A stretch of DNA of 12,689 nucleotides, taken from positions 13,169-25,857 of the forward strand of contig DMKG01000263.1 of the NCBI GenBank assembly GCA_003454415.1, read 5' to 3'. The DNA comes from Alphaproteobacteria bacterium. Its GTDB lineage: Bacteria > Pseudomonadota > Alphaproteobacteria > UBA11222. Each line of letters begins with the position of its first letter. The stretch's first letter is position 1. Under the pieces are notes generated by a model that saw only the letters and a program-made list of their open reading frames with translations, was not told where the DNA came from and searched no databases. Of this stretch, positions 1-6,834 are shown piece after piece. The position numbers and the translations under genes were made by a program.

Positions 1-977
1 CCGAATACCGCGCCATTGATGGAGGCGGCGGACAATACAGAATTGGTGGCGAACTGGGTTATCCCATCGGGTCTTCCTACTGTGCCGATATCGAGGGTGA
101 TGCTCGACGTGCCAAGGCCTGTGGTGGCTGTATCCCAATTGATCACCATTGGGGACGGGTTCGGAAAGGTGGTGCTGGCGTCCAGAGTGCCATCGGTCTG
201 GAAGATCAGATCTCCTGCGGCGACCCGGCCAGAGGGGTGCGATGCGGCAAGAACATCCGTATCCGGGGTGACATAGGCTTCAGCAGCCCAGGTGTTGGCC
301 GCAGTCTTGATAAAGCCGAAATTCATGGTCCGGCTGCCGCCCTGGCTGTCGTAAAACTGGATGCTGCGGACAAAATCCGGAGTGGTGATGGTTCCATCGG
401 CGATCTGTCCGACCGTATATGTGCCTGCGTCGGGATGAACCGGCGTGCTGGCTTTCAAATTCGCCTGCAGCGACATTTGCGTGGTCGGGTCCGCCGTACC
501 GGTCAGGCTGCTGATGTCAATGGGACGAAGGGCCGACAGATCACTGAGGTTTGTCGGAAGATTGCCCAGATTGTCGATGGGCCAGCCGAACAGGTAATGT
601 CCTGCCGAGTTTTGCAGAAATCCCTGATCATTGGTGCGAAAGGAGCCGGCGCGGGTAAAAAGAGATTCGCCCTGGCCGGGTGTCGCTGAAGTGGAGGTTA
701 CGAAAAACCCCTTTCCGGTAATCGCAAGATCAGTCGGTGAATTTGAAGCCTGAAGCAGCCCCTGCTTGTCAATGTTCTGGGCTGGGGTGATCTGTACTCC
801 ACCCGGTGAATATGAATGTTCCCCGGCAGGTGAAGTCACAAGCGTGGAAAACCGGGCTTTCGTATCCTTGTAGCCAATCGTGTTCAAATTGGCGATATTG
901 TCGGAAATAATGCCCAATGCGCTTGCGTTGGCGGACAAACCCGATACGCCACTGAATAAGGCGCCGTAGATGCTCAT
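1..977 (-). CDS. flgE: Flagellar hook protein FlgE (3' end cut off by window edge)
   Basis: FlgE is the structural subunit that polymerises into the curved hook outside the cell; it is exported by the flagellar type III apparatus and assembled under the FlgD cap. I translated the minus strand from the ATG at 977-975. About 325 codons stay open to the window edge, so the C-terminus is missing. The N-terminus begins MSIYGALFSGVSGLSANAS, followed by a DNIANLNTIGYKDTKARFSTL block around residues 27-47, the signature of the axial rod/hook/HAP family. The later segment with KGFFV and LFTRAGSF (about residues 88-111) is typical of the FlgE/FlgF/FlgG branch, and a FYDSQGG...MNFGF segment near residues 207-221 fits the hook-specific domain. 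A Shine-Dalgarno AAAGGAAGAG lies a few bases upstream of the start. It is the third gene of the fliK-flgD-flgE operon. FlgF or FlgG are less likely given the flgD neighbour and length. Confidence 0.93.
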   Translation of the reverse strand, partial: MSIYGALFSGVSGLSANASALGIISDNIANLNTIGYKDTKARFSTLVTSPAGEHSYSPGGVQITPAQNIDKQGLLQASNSPTDLAITGKGFFVTSTSATPGQGESLFTRAGSFRTNDQGFLQNSAGHYLFGWPIDNLGNLPTNLSDLSALRPIDISSLTGTADPTTQMSLQANLKASTPVHPDAGTYTVGQIADGTITTPDFVRSIQFYDSQGGSRTMNFGFIKTAANTWAAEAYVTPDTDVLAASHPSGRVAAGDLIFQTDGTLDASTTFPNPSPMVINWDTATTGLGTSSITLDIGTVGRPDGITQFATNSVLSAASINGAVF

Positions 978-997
978 GTTCTCTTCCTTTTGCGGGA

Positions 998-1016
998 GGC
1001 GCTTATTCGTAGCGCC
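998..1016 (-). repeat. Inverted repeat in the flgE leader
   Basis: GGCGCT (998-1003) and AGCGCC (1011-1016) form a perfect 6-bp stem with a 7-nt loop. On the minus-strand transcript it ends about 8 nt before the flgE ribosome-binding site (complement of about 982-990). It could affect access of ribosomes to flgE or mark an RNA processing product. No function is shown by sequence alone. Confidence 0.4.
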
Positions 1017-1064
1017 GGCCGTCTTTCCTGTTGCGGCGCAATTTCATCGCGCCATGTGAAGTTG

Positions 1065-1088
1065 ATCAGCGTGAGCGTTCACGCTGAT
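1065..1088 (-). repeat. Perfect hairpin just after the flgD stop codon
   Basis: ATCAGCGTGA (1065-1074) and TCACGCTGAT (1079-1088) are exact reverse complements separated by the four bases GCGT. On the minus strand the stem begins 8 nt past the flgD TAA. The following bases (CAACTTCACA) contain no T-run, so it is not a standard intrinsic terminator. It may be a partial terminator or an mRNA-stabilising end that sets flgE expression apart from flgD. Confidence 0.55.
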
Positions 1089-1096
1089 TGATGTGT

Positions 1097-2287
1097 TTAC
1101 GATCCTTCCGCCTCGGCCATGCTTGCTGCAGCATTGGCGGCTATGGGCGCCGGTTCTGTTACTGTTAAAACGTCCCTCAGCCTGACTTTTACGTCGCCGA
1201 CCATCAGCAGGGGTTCATTGGAGGAGGTGTCGATGCTGGATACCGTCCCTCTCGTATAGATTCTCGCGCCTGTTGGATCGCCGATGCCGTTCAGACCGGC
1301 AACGTTCAGGCTGTAGACGCCATCGGGAAGGAGTTCGCCGTTTTTATCTTTTCCATCCCAGATGAAATTGTGCAGGCCAGAACCGGTCTCACCTGAAATC
1401 TCGTAGACGGATTTGCCATTCATATCTTTCACGATCAAAGTGCTGCTGGCCGTATTGGGATCGAGTTCATAGGTCCAGTTCGCTGCGCCTTCGGACAGAT
1501 TTGTTCTGGGATTGATGGTTCTGATTTCGCGGCCGATATAGTTGAGCGTGGCGCTGGAATGATAGGTATCCTGGCTTACGGCAATGACCTCTTTGAGGCC
1601 AACCCTGACGCCACCGATAAATAATGTGGGTTCTTCTCCGGTAATCTCCACATTATCTACGACGCCAGTCGTGAAGACTTTAGTGCTGACGGGTTTTTTG
1701 TCTGAAGAAACCGCTGTGACGCTAAGGCTGTAGACGCCATCAGGGAATGATGCGCCGTTCTTGTCCTTGCCATCCCAGACAAATTCGTGCAGTCCTGCGC
1801 CTGTCTTGCCTTCCTGTATGAACACGGTATTGCCCTTTGCGTCCTGAATGGAAATCGAGCTGCTGCTTGCGGATGGATCAACCTCGTAGGACCATTTGGC
1901 GAAGCCGCCAGCAAGATTCGTGCTGCTGTTGCTGGTTTTTATTTCCTTCCCGATATACCCAAAGGCTGCACTAGACGTATTGCCGCCTGTCAGTGCGATC
2001 AGCTTTTCCAGATTCTTGTTCGACTGGATTGCCTGCTCAACAGATGTGAACTGCACAAGCTGACTTGTGAACTCCTTGGAATCCATAGGCTGAAGTGGAT
2101 CCTGATTTTGAAGCTGGGTGGTCAGCAGGGTCAGGAAGTTATCAAAATCATTTGCGAGCTTGTTCAGAGCGTTTCCAGATGCGTCGATGTCTGCTTTGAC
2201 AGCGGACGGCGAAGCGTTATCAACCGAAGCCAAAGTCGGGTTGTTCGGATCAAAATGTGTTGCTGGGGACAAACCAGATATGGCCAT
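1097..2287 (-). CDS. flgD: Hook cap / hook assembly scaffold FlgD with tandemly duplicated C-terminal module
   Basis: FlgD caps the growing hook and guides insertion of FlgE subunits. The N-terminal conserved part is at about residues 47-100, with DFDNFLTLLTTQLQNQDPLQP and the following EFTSQLVQFTSVEQ. At 396 aa it is much longer than the usual FlgD (roughly 220-240 aa). The extra length is a second copy of the C-terminal tudor plus fibronectin-like module: copy 1 about residues 105-239, copy 2 about 244-378, offset 139 aa (417 nt). Both share YIGxEI, WxYExDP, HxFxWDGKDKNG, PDGVYSL and an L-hG-V-V-L-V tail. By hand I count about 61 identical residues in 135 aligned. An Ala/Glu-rich tail follows. 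The start is the ATG at 2287, 11 nt after the fliK TAG. An AGGG about 9 nt upstream, overlapping that stop, and an AAGGAA directly abutting the ATG are both possible ribosome sites, suggesting translational coupling to fliK. Confidence 0.92.
   Translation of the reverse strand: MAISGLSPATHFDPNNPTLASVDNASPSAVKADIDASGNALNKLANDFDNFLTLLTTQLQNQDPLQPMDSKEFTSQLVQFTSVEQAIQSNKNLEKLIALTGGNTSSAAFGYIGKEIKTSNSSTNLAGGFAKWSYEVDPSASSSSISIQDAKGNTVFIQEGKTGAGLHEFVWDGKDKNGASFPDGVYSLSVTAVSSDKKPVSTKVFTTGVVDNVEITGEEPTLFIGGVRVGLKEVIAVSQDTYHSSATLNYIGREIRTINPRTNLSEGAANWTYELDPNTASSTLIVKDMNGKSVYEISGETGSGLHNFIWDGKDKNGELLPDGVYSLNVAGLNGIGDPTGARIYTRGTVSSIDTSSNEPLLMVGDVKVRLRDVLTVTEPAPIAANAAASMAEAEGS
1159..1987 (-). repeat. 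Diverged tandem repeat of about 417 nt inside flgD
   Basis: The two FlgD C-terminal modules are visible at DNA level. The stretch CTGTAGACGCCATC occurs near 1311 and again near 1729, and CCATCCCAGA occurs near 1351 and 1768, both about 417-418 nt apart. The copies have diverged widely (about 45% protein identity by hand count), so the duplication is old rather than an assembly artefact. Confidence 0.8.
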
Positions 2288-2298
2288 TTCCTTATACC

Positions 2299-4350
2299 CT
2301 ATATCGTTATATTGACGGCGCGGCTTGCGAAGCGGTAACTCGCAGACGGTGGGGATCCATCATGGTCATCAGCTAACGGGGAGTCGTTGCGTAGACGGCC
2401 CATGCCGGAGGGTTCCTGCTCATGATATTCCTGTCTTCCTCCTTTCAGAGAGAAACTCAGGGAGTTGTTTCCTGTCTTGAGTCCAGCCTCTTCCAGGCTG
2501 CGCTCAAGTGCGCGCGCATCGCGCTGCAGCAGATCAAGCGTTTCCGGGCGCTCCACAGCGATCACGGCAGTCAATTTACCTTCTGCCGAGATTTCCATCC
2601 GCACCTCTACACGGCCAAGTTCTGGCGGGTCCAGCCGTAGCTGAAAACGGTTGACGCCGTTGTCAGCGTGCTGAACGATATTCAGGACAATGTCGCGTAT
2701 TGGCGGACTGGCGGGATGAGAAGGAACGTCGGGCCGTTGCCCAGGTCCGGCAACTTGGGTGCGGATGGCTTCCTGTCTTTCCACGACCAGCGCGTTTCCC
2801 ACCTCAACGGGATTTGCCTGCTCGGCGGATGATACTTCCTCTCTCCTCGGGTTCGCATGTGCTGGCGCGGAATACTGGGGCGTAAGAGTTTGCGCGAAAT
2901 TCTGGCCATCCGCAGACGTGTTCTGCATAGTGGCGGCGTTCTGCGCTGACTTTGGCGCAGAAGAGGCGGCGGCTGTTTGGGCGGAGGCAATCTCTGACCG
3001 GTCTTTCAGAACGGCTGAATCTGTCTGACCGTTCTTCGCTGGCGTTATTTGCTGTTCTTCTTCCTGGGTCTGTCCGGCCAGATTGGCGTCCGCTATGTCG
3101 GGTGATGAATTTACCGCCGTAATCAGGGGCGCCGTAATGGAGGTCAGGGAAGCGTTAGCCGTCTGTCCGGAAGAATTGGCCTGCACGGCCTGCGTTTCAG
3201 ATTTCAGGGGTTCTGGCCTTGGGCTGAGGGCAGAGTTGGCGGCGGTCTGACCTGACGCGTCAGAGGGTTGACTGTCCTGAGCCTCTGTTTTGGTCCCTGG
3301 TTGCGCGCCTGTAGTAGAATCCGCCTGCGCCTGAGACAAGGTTCCAGTCCCTGCGGTGGGGGTGGTTGAATCAGCGGCCGGCGATAAATTCCGGATATTT
3401 GGACGAGGAGTGGGTTGCTGTGACAGCTTCCCCGCAAGGGCGCCGGCCACGCCCTGATTCTGCGCCGCAGGGTCAACAGATCTTTCCGACGCAGATATGT
3501 TCGTCAGAATGTTGGCCGGCTCTTTTCCGGTGGTCTCCGGTTTCTGTTCAGCGGAATTCGAGGCCGTCATTCCTGTTCCGCCAGAAATAACGGTGGGCGA
3601 TAAAGGTTCATTGCTGACGGCATTTATTTCATTCGGCCGGGAAAGCGCGAGACCCGCACCCGAACCTTTATTGTGGTTTTCTGCGAGCGTTGCGTCATCA
3701 GTCAGTTTCGATGCAGGTTCCGTTTGCGTGATCAGCGAGGGGGAACTCTGCTCAAGCGACATAGGAATGATTTCCAAACCATGATAGGGAAGACTTTGAC
3801 TTTGCCTGTTTACAGACAGGTCTGTTTTAGCTTCCGTTATTTCAGAAGCGCCGTCCCCATCGTTTGTTGCCGGAGCGTTGGCCGGCGGGGTTAAGATTGA
3901 AACCAATTCAGAAACTGGCCAGCCCTGACCTGTCATTGGGGCAGGGTGCGAGGGGGCGCTATCGGAACGGGTGGCGGCCGTTGTGGGATGATGTTCGCCA
4001 GATACAGCAGTCCCTGGCAAGGCATTATAGGTTGTCCTGTTAAGAGGCGCTGCCGGCAAGGATGAGCCGCTGATGATTTCGAGCGCGGATCGGTAAGCCA
4101 GTTTTTTCTGTCCGGCCAGTAAAGGGTTGGCGGTGACAGGGAGACTTTCCGCAATCGGAGCATTACTCTGGAGAACAGTAAGCAGGTTATTGAAATTTTC
4201 CGCAACGCCGGAGGATAAGCCGCCAACGCCCTGTATGTTGGAAGGAGTGGTTATGGATAAGACGGAGTTGCCCGCTTGCAATTTGCCAGCAGAAATAAGT
4301 CCGCCCAGGCCAGAGGCAAACTGAGGAAAAAAATTTATCGCCGATTCCAT
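2299..4350 (-). CDS. fliK: Flagellar hook-length control protein FliK
   Basis: FliK is the secreted ruler that measures the hook and switches the flagellar export apparatus from rod/hook to filament substrates. The 683-aa protein has the expected two-part plan. Residues 1 to about 550 are low-complexity, rich in Ala, Ser, Thr, Gln and Pro, probably extended. The C-terminal Flg_hook domain is at about residues 552-640, with the hallmark LRLDPPELGRVEVRM (about 571-585), the ERPETLDLLQRDARALERSL helix and ending in SFSLKGG. A charged tail of about 45 residues follows. It is longer than the 405-aa Salmonella protein. It is the first gene of the minus-strand hook operon and lies behind a candidate sigma-54 promoter. 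The ATG at 4350 has only a weak ribosome site (GGAT about 5 nt upstream), so the exact start is less certain than the identity. Confidence 0.92.
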   Translation of the reverse strand: MESAINFFPQFASGLGGLISAGKLQAGNSVLSITTPSNIQGVGGLSSGVAENFNNLLTVLQSNAPIAESLPVTANPLLAGQKKLAYRSALEIISGSSLPAAPLNRTTYNALPGTAVSGEHHPTTAATRSDSAPSHPAPMTGQGWPVSELVSILTPPANAPATNDGDGASEITEAKTDLSVNRQSQSLPYHGLEIIPMSLEQSSPSLITQTEPASKLTDDATLAENHNKGSGAGLALSRPNEINAVSNEPLSPTVISGGTGMTASNSAEQKPETTGKEPANILTNISASERSVDPAAQNQGVAGALAGKLSQQPTPRPNIRNLSPAADSTTPTAGTGTLSQAQADSTTGAQPGTKTEAQDSQPSDASGQTAANSALSPRPEPLKSETQAVQANSSGQTANASLTSITAPLITAVNSSPDIADANLAGQTQEEEQQITPAKNGQTDSAVLKDRSEIASAQTAAASSAPKSAQNAATMQNTSADGQNFAQTLTPQYSAPAHANPRREEVSSAEQANPVEVGNALVVERQEAIRTQVAGPGQRPDVPSHPASPPIRDIVLNIVQHADNGVNRFQLRLDPPELGRVEVRMEISAEGKLTAVIAVERPETLDLLQRDARALERSLEEAGLKTGNNSLSFSLKGGRQEYHEQEPSGMGRLRNDSPLADDHDGSPPSASYRFASRAVNITI

Positions 4351-4410
4351 CTATGATCCATTCACTTTCGGCAGCACGCCTTACATGGCTGCTGCAGACA
4401 TGCACGGGCT

Positions 4411-4426
4411 TGCAAACAGCGGGCCA
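4411..4426 (-). promoter_or_regulatory. Candidate sigma-54 promoter for fliK-flgD-flgE
   Basis: Read on the minus strand, the bases TGGCCCGCTGTTTGCA match the -24/-12 consensus TGGCACGN4TTGCA, with the invariant GG and GC doublets in the correct 12-nt register; only the fifth base differs in the core. The predicted transcription start is near 4400, giving a leader of about 50 nt before the fliK ATG at 4350. Its placement in front of a hook operon fits sigma-54 control of such genes in several alphaproteobacteria. Confidence 0.6.
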
Positions 4427-4497
4427 GTTTTTCAAATATCAGGAATGGCGGTGCATGGCGGACCATTGCCGGATTTATTTTTGGCGGGTCTGATCAA

Positions 4498-4514
4498 CCG
4501 GCAAAGATAGCCGG
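4498..4514. promoter_or_regulatory. Perfect palindrome CCGGC-N7-GCCGG, candidate activator site
   Basis: CCGGCAAAGATAGCCGG is a perfect 5-bp inverted repeat around seven bases. It sits roughly 115 nt upstream of the flgK -24 element and 70 nt upstream of the fliK one, a usual enhancer distance for sigma-54 activators. A FlbD/FleQ-type flagellar regulator is the natural candidate, but the binding specificity is inferred only from position and symmetry. Confidence 0.4.
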
Positions 4515-4529
4515 GAAAATAGAGCTGAC

Positions 4530-4546
4530 GGGGAAGCTTTTTCCCC
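4530..4546. repeat. Short inverted repeat GGGGAA-N5-TTCCCC
   Basis: GGGGAA (4530-4535) and TTCCCC (4541-4546) are exact complements around GCTTT. An overlapping alternative pairs GGGAAAA (4513-4519) with TTTTCCC (4539-4545). It lies upstream of the predicted flgK transcript, so it is more likely a DNA-level element than an RNA structure, or it may be chance. Confidence 0.25.
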
Positions 4547-4628
4547 ACTCCGCTGTCATGGGATCCAGCCTGCACCCTGCATTCAGAAAAATTACGTGAT
4601 TTCATGGACTTGTATGTATCCGGAATTT

Positions 4629-4644
4629 TGGCATCAAGCTTGCG
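4629..4644 (+). promoter_or_regulatory. Candidate sigma-54 promoter for flgK-flgL
   Basis: TGGCATCAAGCTTGCG matches the -24/-12 consensus: TGGCA and TTGC are both intact, and GG (4630-4631) and GC (4642-4643) are in the required register. Transcription would start near 4655, about 17 nt before the flgK ATG, just leaving room for the ribosome site AAAGGA at 4659-4664. This is the best promoter match in the window. Confidence 0.72.
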
Positions 4645-4671
4645 TATAGGACGGCGGGAAAGGATATTCAT

Positions 4672-6801
4672 ATGTCAGGTATTGAAATTTTAGGAAATGC
4701 CGTAAGCGGCCTGAAAGCCAGTCAGGTAGCGATCCGCACTACGTCCTCGAACATCACCAATGTGAATAATCCGGATTACGCCAGGCGGGAGACAGAGTTT
4801 CAGACCCGCTCTTTCGGCGGAGTCGATATTTCTGAAATCAGACGGATCGCCAACAGTTTTCTGGAACGGGAATCCTACAAGGCTGCTTCCAGCGCTAAAG
4901 AGGCGGAAATCGTTGCGAAACTGCATGACCGTCTCCAATCGGTATTTGGAGATCCGTCTTCTGACGGATCCATTGCCGCCAAAATGGATTTGATGTTTGA
5001 AAGCATCGCCAACCTGCAACTAGATCCCGCCTCGTCTGTACGACGCCTGTCGGCAATAAATGGCATACAGCTTGCCCTGGATGAGTTTGGCAAGCTGGCG
5101 GGCTCCATACAGCAAATTCGTGAAGACGCGGATAGGGACGTCTTTTCCAGGATTGGCGTGGTAAATGATCTGCTGAAAAATATTCACGATCTGAATAAGC
5201 AGATCGTTTCCGCCACAGTGCAGAATGCCGACGCGAATGCGCTAATCGACCAGCGCCAGAAAGCTTTGAACCAGCTCTCAGGTATAATCGATATCAGGCT
5301 TTCTCCACAGGCGGATGGTCAGGTGCATGTCTCCACCTCGGACGGGACCTTCCTTGTATCTGTTAACCGGAAAGAGCTGAAATATGATGCGGGATCAGCG
5401 GTAGGTCCGGATACGATTTTTCCCCGCATCACTTTGCATGATGTCAATTTATATACGGGCGCAGTCAGCCCAACAGGCTCTCCTTTCGAATCTCATATCC
5501 AGTCCGGGGAGTTGCGCGGTTTGCTGCAGATGCGGGATGTGACATTGCCGGATATTGCGGAGGAAGTAGGGGAACTCGCCGCAAAACTGGCCGATATTCT
5601 GAATGCGGTCCACAATGACAGCAGCGCTGTCCCGCCCCCCAATCAGCTCGTGGGGCGCAATACCGGTCTATTGGGTTCTGACGCGCATGGTTTTTCCGGC
5701 CTAAGCAATTTCAGCATTGTCGATGCGAGCGGCAAAACGGTCGTTACCGTGGAGGCTGATTTCGGGGCAAATCAGTATAGGGTAAATGGCGGCGCGCCCG
5801 TGGCTTTCGCCGGCGCGACGATTGCCGATGCTGTCGCCGCTATCAATACAGGGCTTGGCGCGAATGGCAGTCTGACATTCACAAATGGCGTGATGACCCT
5901 GAGCGCGGCCAACCCCGCTCATGGGGTCGCCATGGTTCAGGACGCCGCCAATCCCAGCGGCCGCGCTGGCCGCGGATTTGCGCATTTCTTTGGTATGAAT
6001 GATCTCGTCAGCGCCAACGCTCCCGCGCATTACCAGACAGGACTTACAGCCGCGTCGGCGCATGGATTCACACTGGGCTCTACCGTCCAGCTTAAAGTAA
6101 TTGATCCTGCTGGCAGGGTTGTGCGCGACTTCACCATGACCGTCGCCGGAACAACGATCGGGGATTTGATTACACAATTGAACGCCGGTTTGGGCCCGCA
6201 GGTGAGCTTTTCGCTTGACGCGCAGGGCGCGCTTAAACAGACCCTTGCGCCTGGCAGTGAAAACAGCACGCTGTTTTCCGTCAGCGACACGACGGACCGG
6301 GGGGGGACCGGGCTTGGATTCTCCTCTCTCTTCGGGATTGGCCCTGGCGCGCGCCAGCTTCAGGCCACCGGCATGGCGGTGCGGAGTGATATTGCCACAA
6401 ACAACTCAAGGCTGGCTTTGGCCAAACTCGATGTGACCGCTCCGGGCGTTTCCGCGCTTGGCGTGTCCGATAACCGTGGGGCGCTGGCGCTCTATCAGCT
6501 TGATGGTAAGGTAGTGAATTTTGACTCGGCAGGAAATATTCCGGGATTTTCCGCCACCTTAAGTGACTATAGCGGGCAGCTTCTCTCGAATGCGGCGCGG
6601 CTTGCAGCCCAATCCGAAAACGTCAGGCTGGACCGTTCCAGCGTTTATGACGAAATTACCAGTCAGATCAATGATGTTTCGGGCGTCAACCTCGATGAGG
6701 AACTGGCCAATCTTATATTGTTTCAGAACGCCTATAACGCTTCCGCCAGAATGATCAAGGCGGCGCAGGAGATATTCAACATACTGCTTGAAGCTGTTTA
6801 G
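4672..6801 (+). CDS. flgK: Flagellar hook-associated protein 1 (FlgK / HAP1), long form with duplicated central domain
   Basis: FlgK forms the first ring of the junction between hook and filament. The N-terminus (MSGIEILGNAVSGLKASQVA, then SSNITNVNNPDYARRE at about residues 25-40) is the axial-protein coiled-coil segment. The C-terminus (SGVNLDEELANLILFQNAY then ASARMIKAAQEIFN at about 670-704) is the matching terminal helix found in FlgK and FlgE relatives. The 709-aa length exceeds the 547 aa of Salmonella FlgK. The surplus lies at about 338-566 and contains two related domains, each opening with AHGF (338 and 463), with a GATIADAVAAINTGLG / GTTIGDLITQLNAGLG motif in the middle and ending in a GRGFAHFFGMND / GLGFSSLFGIGP motif. 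The start ATG has AAAGGA 7 nt upstream. The gene is first in a flgK-flgL operon, 33 nt from flgL. Confidence 0.94.
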   Translation: MSGIEILGNAVSGLKASQVAIRTTSSNITNVNNPDYARRETEFQTRSFGGVDISEIRRIANSFLERESYKAASSAKEAEIVAKLHDRLQSVFGDPSSDGSIAAKMDLMFESIANLQLDPASSVRRLSAINGIQLALDEFGKLAGSIQQIREDADRDVFSRIGVVNDLLKNIHDLNKQIVSATVQNADANALIDQRQKALNQLSGIIDIRLSPQADGQVHVSTSDGTFLVSVNRKELKYDAGSAVGPDTIFPRITLHDVNLYTGAVSPTGSPFESHIQSGELRGLLQMRDVTLPDIAEEVGELAAKLADILNAVHNDSSAVPPPNQLVGRNTGLLGSDAHGFSGLSNFSIVDASGKTVVTVEADFGANQYRVNGGAPVAFAGATIADAVAAINTGLGANGSLTFTNGVMTLSAANPAHGVAMVQDAANPSGRAGRGFAHFFGMNDLVSANAPAHYQTGLTAASAHGFTLGSTVQLKVIDPAGRVVRDFTMTVAGTTIGDLITQLNAGLGPQVSFSLDAQGALKQTLAPGSENSTLFSVSDTTDRGGTGLGFSSLFGIGPGARQLQATGMAVRSDIATNNSRLALAKLDVTAPGVSALGVSDNRGALALYQLDGKVVNFDSAGNIPGFSATLSDYSGQLLSNAARLAAQSENVRLDRSSVYDEITSQINDVSGVNLDEELANLILFQNAYNASARMIKAAQEIFNILLEAV
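6299..6306 (+). repeat. Run of eight G within flgK
   Basis: Eight consecutive G residues form part of the codons for Arg-Gly-Gly in the second central repeat of FlgK (about residues 543-545). Loss or gain of one base would truncate FlgK before its C-terminal coiled-coil. Such tracts can be slippage-prone, but eight is at the low end and a chance tract in GC-rich DNA is possible. Confidence 0.6.
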
Positions 6802-6834
6802 TCAGCTGAAGAATTAAAATCCGGAGAGAGAACC

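Larger units (their letters stand above)
4351..4671. other. Divergent flagellar control region (321 nt, no gene)
   Basis: This gap separates the leftward hook operon from the rightward flgKL operon. It contains a sigma-54-like promoter near each end. Between them, at about 4445-4515, is a cluster of GGCGG/CCGGC motifs: ATGGCGG at 4445-4451 and 4455-4461, GCCGG at 4468-4472, TTGGCGGG at 4481-4488, and CCGGC/GCCGG at 4498-4514. A further inverted repeat GGGGAA-N5-TTCCCC lies at 4530-4546. Short open frames here show no coding features. Confidence 0.7.

Noticed and set aside
237..689. 150-codon open frame on the plus strand
   Set aside because: It lies antisense within flgE, whose minus-strand translation is continuous and carries clear hook-protein motifs; no ribosome site or domain was seen.
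1030..1060. TGGCGCG...TTGC on the minus strand upstream of flgE as a third sigma-54 promoter
   Set aside because: The GG and GC doublets are two bases too far apart for a -24/-12 promoter.
4456..4469. TGGCGGACCATTGC as an extra sigma-54 promoter on the plus strand
   Set aside because: The spacing between GG and GC is one base short, and it is over 200 nt from flgK; it is better explained as part of the GGCGG box cluster.
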